Positions 8,521 through 17,518 of a DNA stretch of 64,000 nt are shown piece by piece. How positions within the stretch are numbered: the first letter of the stretch is position 1; every line of letters starts with the position of its first letter. The translations under genes were made by a program, and so were the position numbers. This DNA comes from Adhaeribacter rhizoryzae (lineage in GTDB: Bacteria; Bacteroidota; Bacteroidia; Cytophagales; Hymenobacteraceae), in NCBI RefSeq assembly GCF_008629685.1, contig NZ_VWSF01000028.1:1-64000 (forward strand). Reading direction: 5' to 3'. The notes beneath the pieces were generated by a model. It did no database searches. It had not been told where the DNA came from and was given only the letters and a program-made list of their open reading frames with translations.

Positions 8521-9801
8521 TTAAGATTTTAACCATTTTAAATATTTACTTTGTACGTTAAAACACAAGAGCAAAAAAACAAGAAAAGGCAAAACAGCGG
8601 TGCGGTACCGGTTTAAAGAACCTATATTGGGCGTAGATAAGCCGAGTAGCGCTGCCAATATTAAAATGTAAATTAATATTACCACGGCTCCCAGGCTTAT
8701 ACCCGTAAAAGAGGAACGCACCAGTTTAAACAAAGTTAACAGCAGCAACAGCATTATACATAAATTTTCGAGGGCAGCTACAATGTAAAACAAGGAACTG
8801 CTTTCCCAGATAAAAGGGCGCAAGATGGTATGAAACACCGCGGCCGGACTATGCTGTAAAAAGCTGGCTAAAGTGGGCTCCAGGTTCGGGAAAAAGATAA
8901 ACGGCTTACCTACGGAACGGCTGGTTAAATACTCGTTGCTTTTTATGAGTTGGGCCGTAAAATAATCCAGCTTAAATACTTCACCCCTATTAGCAACCAG
9001 GAGTGCTCCTGTTAAAGCTAAAAAACAAAGTAGCACTACCGCAATCCACGTCTTTTTTAATTTGTTAAACTTATTATTTAAATAAATAACCAATCCGTAG
9101 CCAAACAGCAAAGCAAAAACCAGTGCCGCAAAGTAAAATTTTATTTTCCAGAGCAGATAACCCGCTAATATTGCAGCTAAAATATCTAGCCACGCCCGTT
9201 TAGATAAGCCGTATGCCAGGCGCAAAACTACCGCCATGAGCCAACCTAAACTACCCAAATAAATGGCTTCCTTTGCAATACCCGATGACCAGAAAACCAC
9301 CGAAGGAAAGAATAAAAATGCAATAATTGCGGGTAACAAAACCTGTGGGTAAAGCCTGACCAGCACCTGAACCAACTGCCAAATCCCCCAAAAACTGAAA
9401 ACTGAAAAATAAAGTCCGTTGAGGTAATAATTATTGTTTGTTAAAAAATTTAAAAAACTGAGCAGCATTACCATAAAGTAAGAATTGGAATACCACACGT
9501 AAATCATAGAAGTACGCAAGGTTTCGCTTTCAAACTTTCGGGTAAGGAGCAGGCGGATATAACTGGCCGGGCTTACTTTGGCGTACTCGGTTACAATATC
9601 GGATTGGGTTTGGAATAATTGCGCATCGCCGCCGTTAAAGTAAACCTGGTAAAAAATACCTAGTAAAATGCCGGCCGTTATTTTTAACAAAAAAGCCGGT
9701 AAAAAGTATTTTTTAAGCGGATGGGCTGCACTATGTCGCCAGATAAGGTAACCCAAACCTCCTACTACTAAAATATTAAAAAGGTAATAGAAATAAATCA
9801 T
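8521..9801 (-). CDS. polytopic membrane protein, unknown function
   Basis: 426 residues with roughly ten hydrophobic segments starting directly at MIYFYYLFNILVVGG, so it is an inner-membrane protein. A loop near residue 60 carries YFNGGDAQLFQ. Size and topology resemble glycosyltransferase-39 or polymerase-like membrane proteins of Bacteroidota, but no diagnostic motif is visible and I make no functional call. The start is fixed by the junction: ATG 9801-9799 overlaps the TGA of the upstream DUF2851 gene as ATGA, which indicates translational coupling. An in-frame upstream start would run deep into that gene and is rejected. Confidence 0.8.
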   Translation of the reverse strand: MIYFYYLFNILVVGGLGYLIWRHSAAHPLKKYFLPAFLLKITAGILLGIFYQVYFNGGDAQLFQTQSDIVTEYAKVSPASYIRLLLTRKFESETLRTSMIYVWYSNSYFMVMLLSFLNFLTNNNYYLNGLYFSVFSFWGIWQLVQVLVRLYPQVLLPAIIAFLFFPSVVFWSSGIAKEAIYLGSLGWLMAVVLRLAYGLSKRAWLDILAAILAGYLLWKIKFYFAALVFALLFGYGLVIYLNNKFNKLKKTWIAVVLLCFLALTGALLVANRGEVFKLDYFTAQLIKSNEYLTSRSVGKPFIFFPNLEPTLASFLQHSPAAVFHTILRPFIWESSSLFYIVAALENLCIMLLLLLTLFKLVRSSFTGISLGAVVILIYILILAALLGLSTPNIGSLNRYRTAVLPFLVFLLLCFNVQSKYLKWLKS

Positions 9802-11090
9802 GCGGCTACTTTCTGCTTTTTTAAAATATAATGCCCAATGCTGCACGCTAAACACTGGCGCGGCGTGCAATATTGCTGGTTTAATTGCAGGAAAGCCTGG
9901 GAATCTTGCGCCGATTTATTCCGGAAACTTAATTCTTCGTAAATTCTGGTTATGCTATTGTGTTCAGCCGGAATATTTTCGAGTAAGTTAAGTGCTTTAT
10001 CTATTAATGGCTGGCTATCTATGGCGCGGGCGTAAGCAAAAAGTAAAGGCACAACGGTATTAAGAATAAGCCCCAGAATGCTGTCCTTTCCCATACCGGT
10101 TTGGTTTGATTTTGACGCGCGCCCAGGCATATAATGTTTTTGCCAGTACGGGCTAACGGTTGCCGTAAAAAACTTTTGATAATCGGGCAATGCCTTCAAC
10201 TCCAATAAGGTCGAAAACAAATAATCTTTGTTGTGTAAGAAGGCGGCTAGTTGGGCCAAACGCACCGTGGGGAAATTAGCCGGACGCAGCCGCAAGAAAT
10301 TCCAATCAGATTTTTGCAGCCCTGTGGGCAAAGAATATTTGTGGCTTAAATAATTAAATTCTTTTCTTAATTCATCCAGGTATTCGTCCTGGCAATATTC
10401 TTCTGTTAAAAAACCAGCCTGGCCAAAAAGCAGCGCCTCCAGTTGAAAAAACTGGTGCCGATGCCGCCGGAGAATAGCATAAGGCAAACTTTTACTTAAA
10501 CGGCTAAATGGCTCTTTGTTTATTTTAAAGCCAAAATTAGCCGCTATAGCCCGGTAAGTTACTTCTTCCCAATGTTGCTGGCTTTGGTCTAATTGTTCCG
10601 TTAAAATATTGCCTTTCTGCTCCAGGCGCTCCAGTAAAACCCGGTCCAGCATTTGCAGTTTAGTTATTTCGGGCACTTCGGGCAGAAACGGCGTACACGG
10701 AATAGTATACGGATTGGCCTTGAGGTTCAAATAAGTTTGCAGCAAACCCGCTTGAACCCGGTTTTTTAATTCCAATACCGGAATTAAAGAGCCATCGGTG
10801 CGCTGCTGATCCTGGTCGTTTTCCCAGACTACATGCAAAATTACCTGGTCGTAGCGGGCATCTTGTTCGTGGTGGTGTTTTAGCCAATCGGCGGCTTTCA
10901 GGTGTATTTCTACACTGCCATTCCAGATTTCCTGCCCTATTTTTACTTGCGCATCTAAAAAATCCGGACCAGCATTGCTATTCAGAAAACCGGTTCTATA
11001 AACCTGCACCGGCTCCTGCCGCACGGTAAGCAAATTACTTTTATCGAAATATTGGTGTTGCCAGATGTAATGCAGGAAATCTTCTTTCAT
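9798..11090 (-). CDS. DUF2851 family protein
   Basis: 430 residues of the DUF2851 family, widespread in Bacteroidota and of unknown function. Family marks are the N-terminal EDFLHYIWQHQYF, GFLNSNAGPDFLDAQVKIG near residue 36, and WNGSVEIHLKAADWLKHHH, a segment rich in His and acidic residues that could be a metal or nuclease-like site. The C-terminal end has four cysteines in CTPRQCLACSIGHYILKK, possibly a metal site. A TTG at 11123 would add eleven residues; ATG 11090 gives the family-like start. Its stop overlaps the next gene by ATGA. Confidence 0.85.
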   Translation of the reverse strand: MKEDFLHYIWQHQYFDKSNLLTVRQEPVQVYRTGFLNSNAGPDFLDAQVKIGQEIWNGSVEIHLKAADWLKHHHEQDARYDQVILHVVWENDQDQQRTDGSLIPVLELKNRVQAGLLQTYLNLKANPYTIPCTPFLPEVPEITKLQMLDRVLLERLEQKGNILTEQLDQSQQHWEEVTYRAIAANFGFKINKEPFSRLSKSLPYAILRRHRHQFFQLEALLFGQAGFLTEEYCQDEYLDELRKEFNYLSHKYSLPTGLQKSDWNFLRLRPANFPTVRLAQLAAFLHNKDYLFSTLLELKALPDYQKFFTATVSPYWQKHYMPGRASKSNQTGMGKDSILGLILNTVVPLLFAYARAIDSQPLIDKALNLLENIPAEHNSITRIYEELSFRNKSAQDSQAFLQLNQQYCTPRQCLACSIGHYILKKQKVAA

Positions 11091-11132
11091 AAAAGCTTTT
11101 TCTGAACTGCTTAATTTAAGCAATTAGAAATA

Positions 11133-11954
11133 TTATACCGGCAGATATTTCTCTAAATATTCCGCCATTTCCTGTTGCATGCGCCGAGCTTCCTGGCGGG
11201 CCTGCTGGGCAAAATCCGGACCATTGCCGGCATAAATAATATTCCGGGCCGAGTTTACCAATAACCCGCATTGTTTATTCATACCCAAACGACTAATTTC
11301 TTCCAGGCTGCCGCCCTGCGCCCCCACGCCGGGTACCAGGAAAAAATGCTCAGGGGCTAAAGCCCGAACCCGTTGTAAATAATCGGTGCGCGTGGCCCCA
11401 ATTACGTACATGAGTTGTTCTTTAGTGGCCCATTGCTGGCTTTTCTGAATTACTTCTTCAAATAAGTATTTACTGTTTTCTGAAGAAATTAATTGAAAAT
11501 CCTGACTGCCGGGATTAGACGTTAAAGCCAACAGAATTACCCATTTATCCGGCTTTATTAAAAATGGCTTTACCGAATCTGCGCCCATGTAAGGCGCCAC
11601 CGTTACCGAATCAAAATTAAAATAATCGAAAAAGGTGCGGGCATACAGCTCCGAGGTGTTGCCAATATCGCCGCGTTTGGCATCGGCAATGGTAAAAATA
11701 TCTTTCGGAATATAGGCCAAGGTTTTTTCTAAACTCTCCCACCCTTTCGGCCCCTGGGCTTCATAAAAAGCAATGTTGGGTTTATAGGCCACACATAAAT
11801 CGGCGGTAGCATCAATAATTATTTTATTAAATTCAAATATAGGATCGGGTGCGGCAAGTAAATGGCTGGGAATTTTTTTAATGTCGGTATCTAACCCTAC
11901 GCATAAATAAGATTCTTTCTGTTGAATATTTTGGAAGAGTTCTGCTCTAGTCAT
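11133..11954 (-). CDS. pyrF: orotidine 5'-phosphate decarboxylase
   Basis: 273 residues, the longer type 2 form. It catalyses the last step of UMP synthesis. CVGLDTD near residue 18 opens the TIM barrel, [11 protein letters not shown] is the second conserved strand, and [10 protein letters not shown] at residues 91-100 holds the catalytic Lys/Asp network. VPGVGAQGG is the phosphate-binding loop. It ends 43 bases before the start of the DUF2851 gene on the same strand and could drive it. pyrE and pyrG are also in this window but far away. Confidence 0.95.
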   Translation of the reverse strand: MTRAELFQNIQQKESYLCVGLDTDIKKIPSHLLAAPDPIFEFNKIIIDATADLCVAYKPNIAFYEAQGPKGWESLEKTLAYIPKDIFTIADAKRGDIGNTSELYARTFFDYFNFDSVTVAPYMGADSVKPFLIKPDKWVILLALTSNPGSQDFQLISSENSKYLFEEVIQKSQQWATKEQLMYVIGATRTDYLQRVRALAPEHFFLVPGVGAQGGSLEEISRLGMNKQCGLLVNSARNIIYAGNGPDFAQQARQEARRMQQEMAEYLEKYLPV

Positions 11955-11972
11955 AGTTTGTATTTGGGTTTA

Positions 11973-11980
11973 CAAAACTA
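11973..11980 (-). promoter_or_regulatory. -7 box of pyrF
   Basis: Minus-strand TAGTTTTG matches TAnnTTTG and sits 18 bases before the pyrF ATG. No clear -33 element is visible. Confidence 0.45.
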
Positions 11981-12088
11981 GCTTATTTCTGATTTTTTTC
12001 TAGTTTAAATATTGCACTTGCTGAATGAGATGGTTTAACTTAGAGCTATAGCAGGTTAGGTTACAAGCTTAAAACGGCAGCAAAACAC

Positions 12089-12125
12089 AAAAATAAAGCT
12101 CCGTGGTTGGCGGAGCTTTATTTTT
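12089..12125. terminator. bidirectional terminator after the DUF1573 gene
   Basis: A 15-bp perfect stem (arms 12089-12103 and 12111-12125) has loop TGGTTGG and A/T tracts on both sides. It lies 20 bases after the stop of the minus-strand DUF1573 gene. Confidence 0.85.
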
Positions 12126-12144
12126 AAAATATGCTATTTAAATA

Positions 12145-12687
12145 TTATTTCTTAACGGGTTTAGCAGCTTCTGTTGCCGGGTAGTGATGCGCATGTGTGG
12201 CGGCCGGTTCGGTTGTTGGGCCAACTTGTGTAGCGGAGGTGCCGGAAGTTTTGGGCGCAACATCGGCAATAAAAGAAATATGGGTATTACCGGTGACTGA
12301 GTTAGAAACTACTGTAACTACTTTCTGGTTCTGGCCGGGTTTGCCGGTGCTGTTAAACTGCGCCGTTACAAAACCGTTTTGGCCGGGTGCTACGGGCGTT
12401 TTGGTCCAGTCGGGTGTGGTACAGCCGCAAGTAACCCGCACTTCCGAAATTAACAACGGCTGGTTGCCGGTATTCCGAAATTTAAAAGTATGCTTTACAA
12501 TTTCGCCTTCCTGAATAGTTCCAAAATCATGTTTGCTTTCGGCAAAGGTAAGCACCGGGCCTTCCGTAACAATTTTCTGGTTAGCCGCAGGAGCCGGTAC
12601 TGGTACAGGAGCGGGTGTAGCGGTCTGGGCTACGGCGGCTGAAAATCCGAGAGAAAGGCTAAACGCTAATAGATATATTTTCTTCAT
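12145..12687 (-). CDS. DUF1573 domain protein, exported
   Basis: 180 residues with a signal peptide ending near AAVAQ (about residue 21). A Pro/Ala-rich linker is followed by one DUF1573 domain, an immunoglobulin-like fold similar to ASH/MSP domains, from about residue 45 to 150. Family marks are FGTIQEGE, HTFKFRNTGNQPLLI and VTCGCTTPDW. The C-terminus is His/Pro/Ala-rich (HAHHYPATEAA). Such proteins are common in Bacteroidota envelopes and of unknown role. Monocistronic, with its own -7 box and a strong terminator. Confidence 0.87.
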   Translation of the reverse strand: MKKIYLLAFSLSLGFSAAVAQTATPAPVPVPAPAANQKIVTEGPVLTFAESKHDFGTIQEGEIVKHTFKFRNTGNQPLLISEVRVTCGCTTPDWTKTPVAPGQNGFVTAQFNSTGKPGQNQKVVTVVSNSVTGNTHISFIADVAPKTSGTSATQVGPTTEPAATHAHHYPATEAAKPVKK

Positions 12688-12714
12688 AAAAGGGTTATTT
12701 TCTTAAGGATTTAA

Positions 12715-12722
12715 CAAATATA
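12715..12722 (-). promoter_or_regulatory. -7 box of the DUF1573 gene
   Basis: Minus-strand TATATTTG fits TAnnTTTG, 27 bases before the ATG. Confidence 0.5.
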
Positions 12723-12761
12723 TACATTTATAGTTTCCGGCTTTAAAATTAAACAATGCGG

Positions 12762-14168
12762 TTAATCTACGATCAACTGCGGGTTAAAATTTAATAAATA
12801 TAGTTCTTCGGCCGAGCGGGTAACAGCCGTATACAACCAACGGGCAAAGTCGGTGTTTACCATATCTTCTTTTAAAAAGCCGTGGTCTACAAAAACGGCT
12901 TTCCACTGGCCGCCCTGGGCTTTGTGGCAGGTGAGCGCATAAGCAAACTTTACCTGCAGCGCGTTTAAATACGGGTTTTTGCGCAATTGTGTCGTACGTT
13001 CGCGCTTAGTGCCTAAATCGGAATAATCTTTTAACACTTCTTCGTACAACTTTTTGCTTTTGTCGGCGGGTAAGGCTGGGGCTTCGGTGTACAAGGTATC
13101 GAGCAATATTTTTACTTCCATTTCGGGCTCGTCCGGGTAATCTACAAACCTAATCATGATATCGGCAAACCGGAAATCGTACATGTCTTCGTAGCGTACA
13201 ATTTTGGTTATTTCCACAAAATCGCCGTTAGCCATAAAACCAATCGAAGAATCGTTGGGCACCCAGTAATAATTATTCTTTACAATCATTAAATAATCGC
13301 CCACGCCAATTTCGTCTTCGGCAAAAAATATTTGCCGGCGAATGTGCTGGTTGTACAGGTTGGCATTTTTATTGGAACGACAGATTACCGTGGTATTTTC
13401 GATGCCAAATTTGTCGTAAGCGTAACGCAAGCCATCTTCCAGCTTTTCACCGGTCATGCGGTAAATATCTTTGTAGGCGCGGGTACGCAACTGCAGTGCC
13501 GGCTCATTTTGGCTAAGTTGCTCGCGCAAATTAGTGGCGTTCATTAATATACCCGATTCCTGGGCCTGCCGCATTACCTGCCGCAATTCCAGTTCCTGCA
13601 CGTTGCACCGGAAATTATTGCTCAAATAAGCGGCCTCTAACGACGGACTAATGGACTGGTTTACCGGCGGCAACTGGGCCGTATCGCCAATTAAAATAAG
13701 TTTGTTATTTTTTCTTTCGAAAACGTAGCTAATTAAATCTTGCAGTAAGCCGCTATCGCCAAAAGATTTTTCATCCGAAATCATCGACGACTCATCTACA
13801 ATAAAAACGGTATCGGCTAGTTTGTTGGGCTGCCGGTTAAACACCAAACCATCGGAGAATGCATTGGCGGCTTGCCGGTATATTTTTTTATGAATGGTAG
13901 AGGCCGGTAAACGCGTGTACGACGACATAACTTTAGCGGCCCGGCCCGTTGGGGCCAATAACACGTACTTGTAACCAAAACTATTCAGAATCTTAACCAA
14001 GGCGCGTACCACGGTAGTTTTACCCGTACCGGCAAAACCTTTCAGCAAGAATACTTCGCGGTTGTTAGTTTTATTCGAAATAAATAAATCTAATTTCTTA
14101 AAAAGAGCGGCCTGGTCGGGCGTAGGCTCAAACGGAAAGTTTTTTAACAGGGCTTCTTCGGGTCGCAT
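12762..14168 (-). CDS. RecD-like ATP-dependent DNA helicase
   Basis: 468 residues, a superfamily 1 helicase of the short RecD-like type found in Bacteroidota. Walker A is GFAGTGKTT at about residues 44-52. Walker B is VFIVDESSM, LILIGDTAQLPPV is motif III, and LTCHKAQGGQW is the C-terminal UvrD-like motif with GQW in the usual place. It probably works in DNA repair or recombination; there is no RecB or RecC nearby. The start is set at ATG 14168, which lies 4 bases after the original end of the thioesterase frame upstream. A TTG at 14228 would run inside that frame and is rejected. Confidence 0.87.
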   Translation of the reverse strand: MRPEEALLKNFPFEPTPDQAALFKKLDLFISNKTNNREVFLLKGFAGTGKTTVVRALVKILNSFGYKYVLLAPTGRAAKVMSSYTRLPASTIHKKIYRQAANAFSDGLVFNRQPNKLADTVFIVDESSMISDEKSFGDSGLLQDLISYVFERKNNKLILIGDTAQLPPVNQSISPSLEAAYLSNNFRCNVQELELRQVMRQAQESGILMNATNLREQLSQNEPALQLRTRAYKDIYRMTGEKLEDGLRYAYDKFGIENTTVICRSNKNANLYNQHIRRQIFFAEDEIGVGDYLMIVKNNYYWVPNDSSIGFMANGDFVEITKIVRYEDMYDFRFADIMIRFVDYPDEPEMEVKILLDTLYTEAPALPADKSKKLYEEVLKDYSDLGTKRERTTQLRKNPYLNALQVKFAYALTCHKAQGGQWKAVFVDHGFLKEDMVNTDFARWLYTAVTRSAEELYLLNFNPQLIVD

Positions 14169-14172
14169 GTAA

Positions 14173-14622
14173 TTATTTCGGTACGTCGGCGGGGTTGATG
14201 GTGGCCATGGTGGTAGTGGCTTTGGCAATTAATATTGGCGCATCTTGTCCCTTTTTACAATAGATTTCGGCTTAACAAAAGTTCAATTGCCGGCCTTGTT
14301 TCAGCACCCAGCCTTTGGCCAATAACATATCGCCTATGCCCGGGTTTAAATAACTCACTTTTAACTCTACGGTAACTACGTGGTAGCCTTTCGGAACCAA
14401 ACTTACCGCAGCAAAGCCCGATACAATATCGGCCAGGGTAGCCGTTAGGCCGCCGTGCACAAACTCTTTATGCTGCTTATGCGCTTCCTGCAAAGTTAGT
14501 TCGCCTTCTATTTTTCCTTCTGCTATATTTGTAACCCGAAAGCCAATGAATTGCATTAAAGTTTGGCGTTCGAGTTTTTCCAGAATCGTATTTTTAAAAT
14601 CCGGATTAAGCGTTTTTATCAT
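14173..14622 (-). pseudogene. PaaI-type thioesterase with an in-frame stop
   Basis: The frame starts at ATG 14622 and encodes a hotdog-fold thioesterase. Its signature is HGGLTATLADIVSGFAA, and the later strand VVTVELKVSYLNP also fits. It stops at TAA 14274-14272 after GRQLNFC, 116 residues in, in the middle of the hotdog domain. Read through, the same frame continues for 32 codons as AEIYCKKGQDAPILIAKA and then TTTMATINPADVPK. That is the expected last helix-strand of the family, ending at TAA 14173, 4 bases before the helicase ATG. A Glu codon (GAA) is expected at the stop, so one G-to-T change explains it. The 116-residue product would lack part of the fold. Sequencing error or readthrough are alternatives. 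Confidence 0.8.
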
Positions 14623-14660
14623 GAGGTAAAATCATTAGGTAAAGCTAAGCAGATAACATT

Positions 14661-15149
14661 TTGGATACAAACGAACAGATTAATCTTAATGCCCATTACT
14701 CCGGCAAGCTCCGGGTAAGGGTTTGCGGTGTTTTAATAGAAGACAAAAAAATATTACTGGTACGCCACCAAGGCATTACGGGCAAATACGCCCTGTGGTC
14801 GCCGCCGGGTGGTGGTTTAGCTTACGGTGAAAAAGTTTTAGATTGTTTGGAACGGGAATTTCGGGAAGAAACTGGTTTGGCAATTACTCCTAAGCGGTTT
14901 TTATTTTTACGGGAGTTTTTAAACGAACCATTACATGCCCTGGAATTATTTTTTGAAGTGGCAATTTTGGGCGGTACATTAAAAACCGGCTCGGACCCCG
15001 AATTAAGTCCGGATGACCAACTTATTCAGGAAGTGGCTTTTAAATCCTTAGCCGAAATACGTCAGGAAAAAGACGCGATTCCGCACCAGATTTTCGAAGA
15101 TTTAATTGATTTAGACGACCTTTTTATGCCGCAACACCGGTTTTTGTAA
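14661..15149 (+). CDS. Nudix hydrolase
   Basis: 162 residues. The Nudix box G-x5-E-x7-REFREETGL is complete at residues 51-73, preceded by LWSPPGG. These enzymes hydrolyse nucleoside diphosphates linked to another moiety. The acidic C-terminal helix (DLIDLDDLF) is not diagnostic for a substrate. The only usable start is TTG at 14661: an in-frame stop lies 15 bases upstream and there is no early Met. It is divergent from the broken thioesterase gene with a gap of 38 bases. Confidence 0.85.
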   Translation: MDTNEQINLNAHYSGKLRVRVCGVLIEDKKILLVRHQGITGKYALWSPPGGGLAYGEKVLDCLEREFREETGLAITPKRFLFLREFLNEPLHALELFFEVAILGGTLKTGSDPELSPDDQLIQEVAFKSLAEIRQEKDAIPHQIFEDLIDLDDLFMPQHRFL

Positions 15150-15250
15150 TAATATTTGACACTCCAATTTGTTTGGCTATCTAATATTTTTATCGAAAAT
15201 TTTTACAGTAATTTTTAAAACAACCGACATTACAGCCCCACAACAACACC

Positions 15251-16138
15251 TTGGTAAAAGAAAATAATCATTATCGGCAGGTATTAAAAATAACCGACGA
15301 GTCTTTCGACCCGCAGCAGCTTTTTGCTTATAATTTATATATTTCCTACAGCCGCGATCGGGTAAGGTTTACAGTGCTGGATACCGAACGCAATAAATTT
15401 ATCGCGCTTGAAGATTACATAGTGAGCCATATTTTTACGCCGTTGCAAGGTGCGCAGGTTTTTAAAGAAGCTTTTTCAGATCATCCCTACGTATTTAGCC
15501 CCGATTGGCGAAAAATATGTGTGGCAGTTAATAACCACAACTTTACCTTAATTCCCGAAACCTTATTTGAAAAAGATGCAGCGGCCGATTACCTGCGCCT
15601 GAATTGCGATTACGACCCGGATCACGAAAAAATATTTACTTACAAGCACACCGGCATCGAGGCAATTAATATTTTTTCGGTAGATAAATACCTGACGCAA
15701 ATTTGGGAAAGGCAATTGCCCCAGAAAGAAATTTATTATTTGCACCTGACCAGCCCTTTAATTGCCAGCTTGTTGCATTACGGCGAAAGAACCGCTGATA
15801 AAAGATTGTACGCGTATGTGCAAAATAAAAGCCTTTGTTTGCTGGTCATGCACGAAGGCCGAATGGAATTCTGCAATTTGTTTCAGTGTACCACGCCAGA
15901 AGATTTTCTGTACTTTTTTGTGTTGGTGATGCAGGAACAAAAATTAAATCCCGACCAGGACCGGGTAACGATTTGGGGCGACCTCACGCACGATGCTGCT
16001 TTATTTACCTTGCTGCGCAACTATATCCGGAACGTACAGTTTGGCACCCGGCCAGCGGGCGTGGGTTACAGCTACAAGCTCGAAGATATTTTCCAGCACC
16101 ATTATTTAGATCTTTACGGCATCCACTTTTGTGCGTAA
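15251..16138 (+). CDS. DUF3822 family protein
   Basis: 295 residues of DUF3822, a Bacteroidota family with an actin/ASKHA-like architecture that is usually found next to coaD, as here. The start is TTG at 15251. Features include YNLYISYSRDRVRFTVLD near residue 27, a central EIYYLHLTSPLI strand, and the C-terminal tail YSYKLEDIFQHHYLDLYGIHFC. No signal peptide or membrane segment is present. Function is unknown. The gap to coaD is entirely filled by a heptad inverted repeat. Confidence 0.8.
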   Translation: MVKENNHYRQVLKITDESFDPQQLFAYNLYISYSRDRVRFTVLDTERNKFIALEDYIVSHIFTPLQGAQVFKEAFSDHPYVFSPDWRKICVAVNNHNFTLIPETLFEKDAAADYLRLNCDYDPDHEKIFTYKHTGIEAINIFSVDKYLTQIWERQLPQKEIYYLHLTSPLIASLLHYGERTADKRLYAYVQNKSLCLLVMHEGRMEFCNLFQCTTPEDFLYFFVLVMQEQKLNPDQDRVTIWGDLTHDAALFTLLRNYIRNVQFGTRPAGVGYSYKLEDIFQHHYLDLYGIHFCA

Positions 16139-16302
16139 AGTTGTTAGTAATTAGATATTAGTAATTAGTGTTAAGGTAAACACACAAAAATTTGTTGTTC
16201 TTATTAATTCATTATTTTATCTCTATCCATATACTGCTACTAATTATTAATACCGTAAAGCCCAAAACTAACACCTAACCACTAATAACTAACCACTACA
16301 AC
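16139..16302. repeat. heptad inverted-repeat element A
   Basis: It fills the space from the DUF3822 stop to the coaD ATG. Left arm 16139-16172 and right arm 16266-16302 are imperfect inverted copies. Each is built from 7-base units of the type TTAGTAA/TTAGTTA. The middle is AT-rich and unrelated to that of the other copies. See elements B, C and D. Confidence 0.75.
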
Positions 16303-16791
16303 ATGAAACGCATTGCTATTTTCCCGGGCTCTTTTGATCCGTTTACCAACGGCCATTACGACATTGTGAAACGCAGTATCGGGTTGTTCGACGAAATAAT
16401 TATTGCCATTGGGAACAACAGCAGCAAGCAGCGTTATTTGCCGGTAGAGCAAATGGTGCAGATTATAACAGATATTTTTAAAGCCGAAGAAAAGGTATCG
16501 GCACGCTCGTATAAAGGATTAACCGCCGAATTTGCCAAATCGGTAGGGGCTAATTATTTATTGCGCGGCTTACGCAATACCACCGATTTTGAGTACGAAA
16601 ATACCATTGCCCAAGCCAACCGGCACCTGAACAAAGATTTGGAAACGGTATTTTTAATTACCTCCCCGCACCTGGCAGCTATTAGCTCGTCTATTATCCG
16701 GGAAATTCAGACGTATGGCGGCAACGTAGACGATTTTATACCTTTCCGGATTTCGCCGCCCGCAAATAAGAACGAATCACAAACGCAATAG
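16303..16791 (+). CDS. coaD: phosphopantetheine adenylyltransferase
   Basis: 162 residues, the usual length. It makes dephospho-CoA from 4'-phosphopantetheine and ATP. The nucleotidyltransferase motif is GSFDPFTNGH (residues 9-18), and ISSSIIREI near residue 130 is the second ATP-binding motif. LLRGLRNTTDFEYE is the family core. ATG 16303 directly abuts the right arm of repeat A. The last 56 bases overlap the 3' end of the convergent Nudix gene. Confidence 0.96.
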   Translation: MKRIAIFPGSFDPFTNGHYDIVKRSIGLFDEIIIAIGNNSSKQRYLPVEQMVQIITDIFKAEEKVSARSYKGLTAEFAKSVGANYLLRGLRNTTDFEYENTIAQANRHLNKDLETVFLITSPHLAAISSSIIREIQTYGGNVDDFIPFRISPPANKNESQTQ

Positions 16792-17416
16792 AAGAATAAG
16801 CTTCGGGTAACACGGCTTCCACTTCCTCGGGCGTCATAAACTTTACTTCTTCAATAAATTCCTCAGCCTGGGGTTTCATGAGTGTGTCGTCGGTGCACTG
16901 CATAACGTACCAATTGGTGCGCTTTAATATTTTATTGCCTTTATAAGCGTACGAGTGCCAGGTTTTGGGGAGCTTATCAAGTACTTCTACTTTAATATTA
17001 CACTCCTCTTCTACTTCGCGCACGGCACCTTCCCGCGGCAGTTCCTTTTTATTCAGCTTGCCTTTTGGTAAATCCCACATACCCAACCGGTATATCATCA
17101 GGATTTTATCGTCCTTTATCACCAGGCCGCCGGCTGCTTTCACAATCTTAAACTGGTCTTTCAGGTGCTGAATTAATCGTTTCTTTTTATCCGTGATGAG
17201 TGTTAAAGATTTTAATTTTTTCATCTTTTTCACTTCCATCAGGCGCACAATCCGATCAACGATGGCATCATTAACATTGCGAATCAAAACATCGCCTACC
17301 AGCGACTTTGAGGTAAATGACTGTCCCTCATCCAGAATCAAGTCGTAATGGTGCTTATAAACTTTTTCACCGGCCTTCTTCAGAATTAAAGGAATGTCAT
17401 TAATGAAGACGTTCAT
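16736..17416 (-). CDS. Nudix hydrolase with N-terminal extension
   Basis: 226 residues. An N-terminal domain of about 90 residues of unknown type is followed by a Nudix domain. The box GKLNKKE-x7-REVEEECNI spans about residues 119-141. The Gly normally following the last Glu pair is Asn (CN instead of xG), a variation that may alter loop geometry while the catalytic Glu residues remain. WDLPKGKL fits the DIPP/ADP-ribose type. ATG 17416 is the start. Its 3' end overlaps coaD tail-to-tail by 56 bases. Confidence 0.85.
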   Translation of the reverse strand: MNVFINDIPLILKKAGEKVYKHHYDLILDEGQSFTSKSLVGDVLIRNVNDAIVDRIVRLMEVKKMKKLKSLTLITDKKKRLIQHLKDQFKIVKAAGGLVIKDDKILMIYRLGMWDLPKGKLNKKELPREGAVREVEEECNIKVEVLDKLPKTWHSYAYKGNKILKRTNWYVMQCTDDTLMKPQAEEFIEEVKFMTPEEVEAVLPEAYSSIAFVIRSYLRAAKSGKV

Positions 17417-17518
17417 CAGAATTTTTACTTAAAGAGATTACAAATCAAAAAAAATAAATCGGAAACAAAAATGCCTGAGGATAAAAAAGGCAAAATTATT
17501 ATTACGTACCTTCGCCTT

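Noticed and set aside
14169-14228. Upstream TTG extension of the helicase
   Set aside because: The 20 extra residues are Pro-rich and lie inside the original thioesterase reading frame; ATG 14168 follows that frame by 4 bases.
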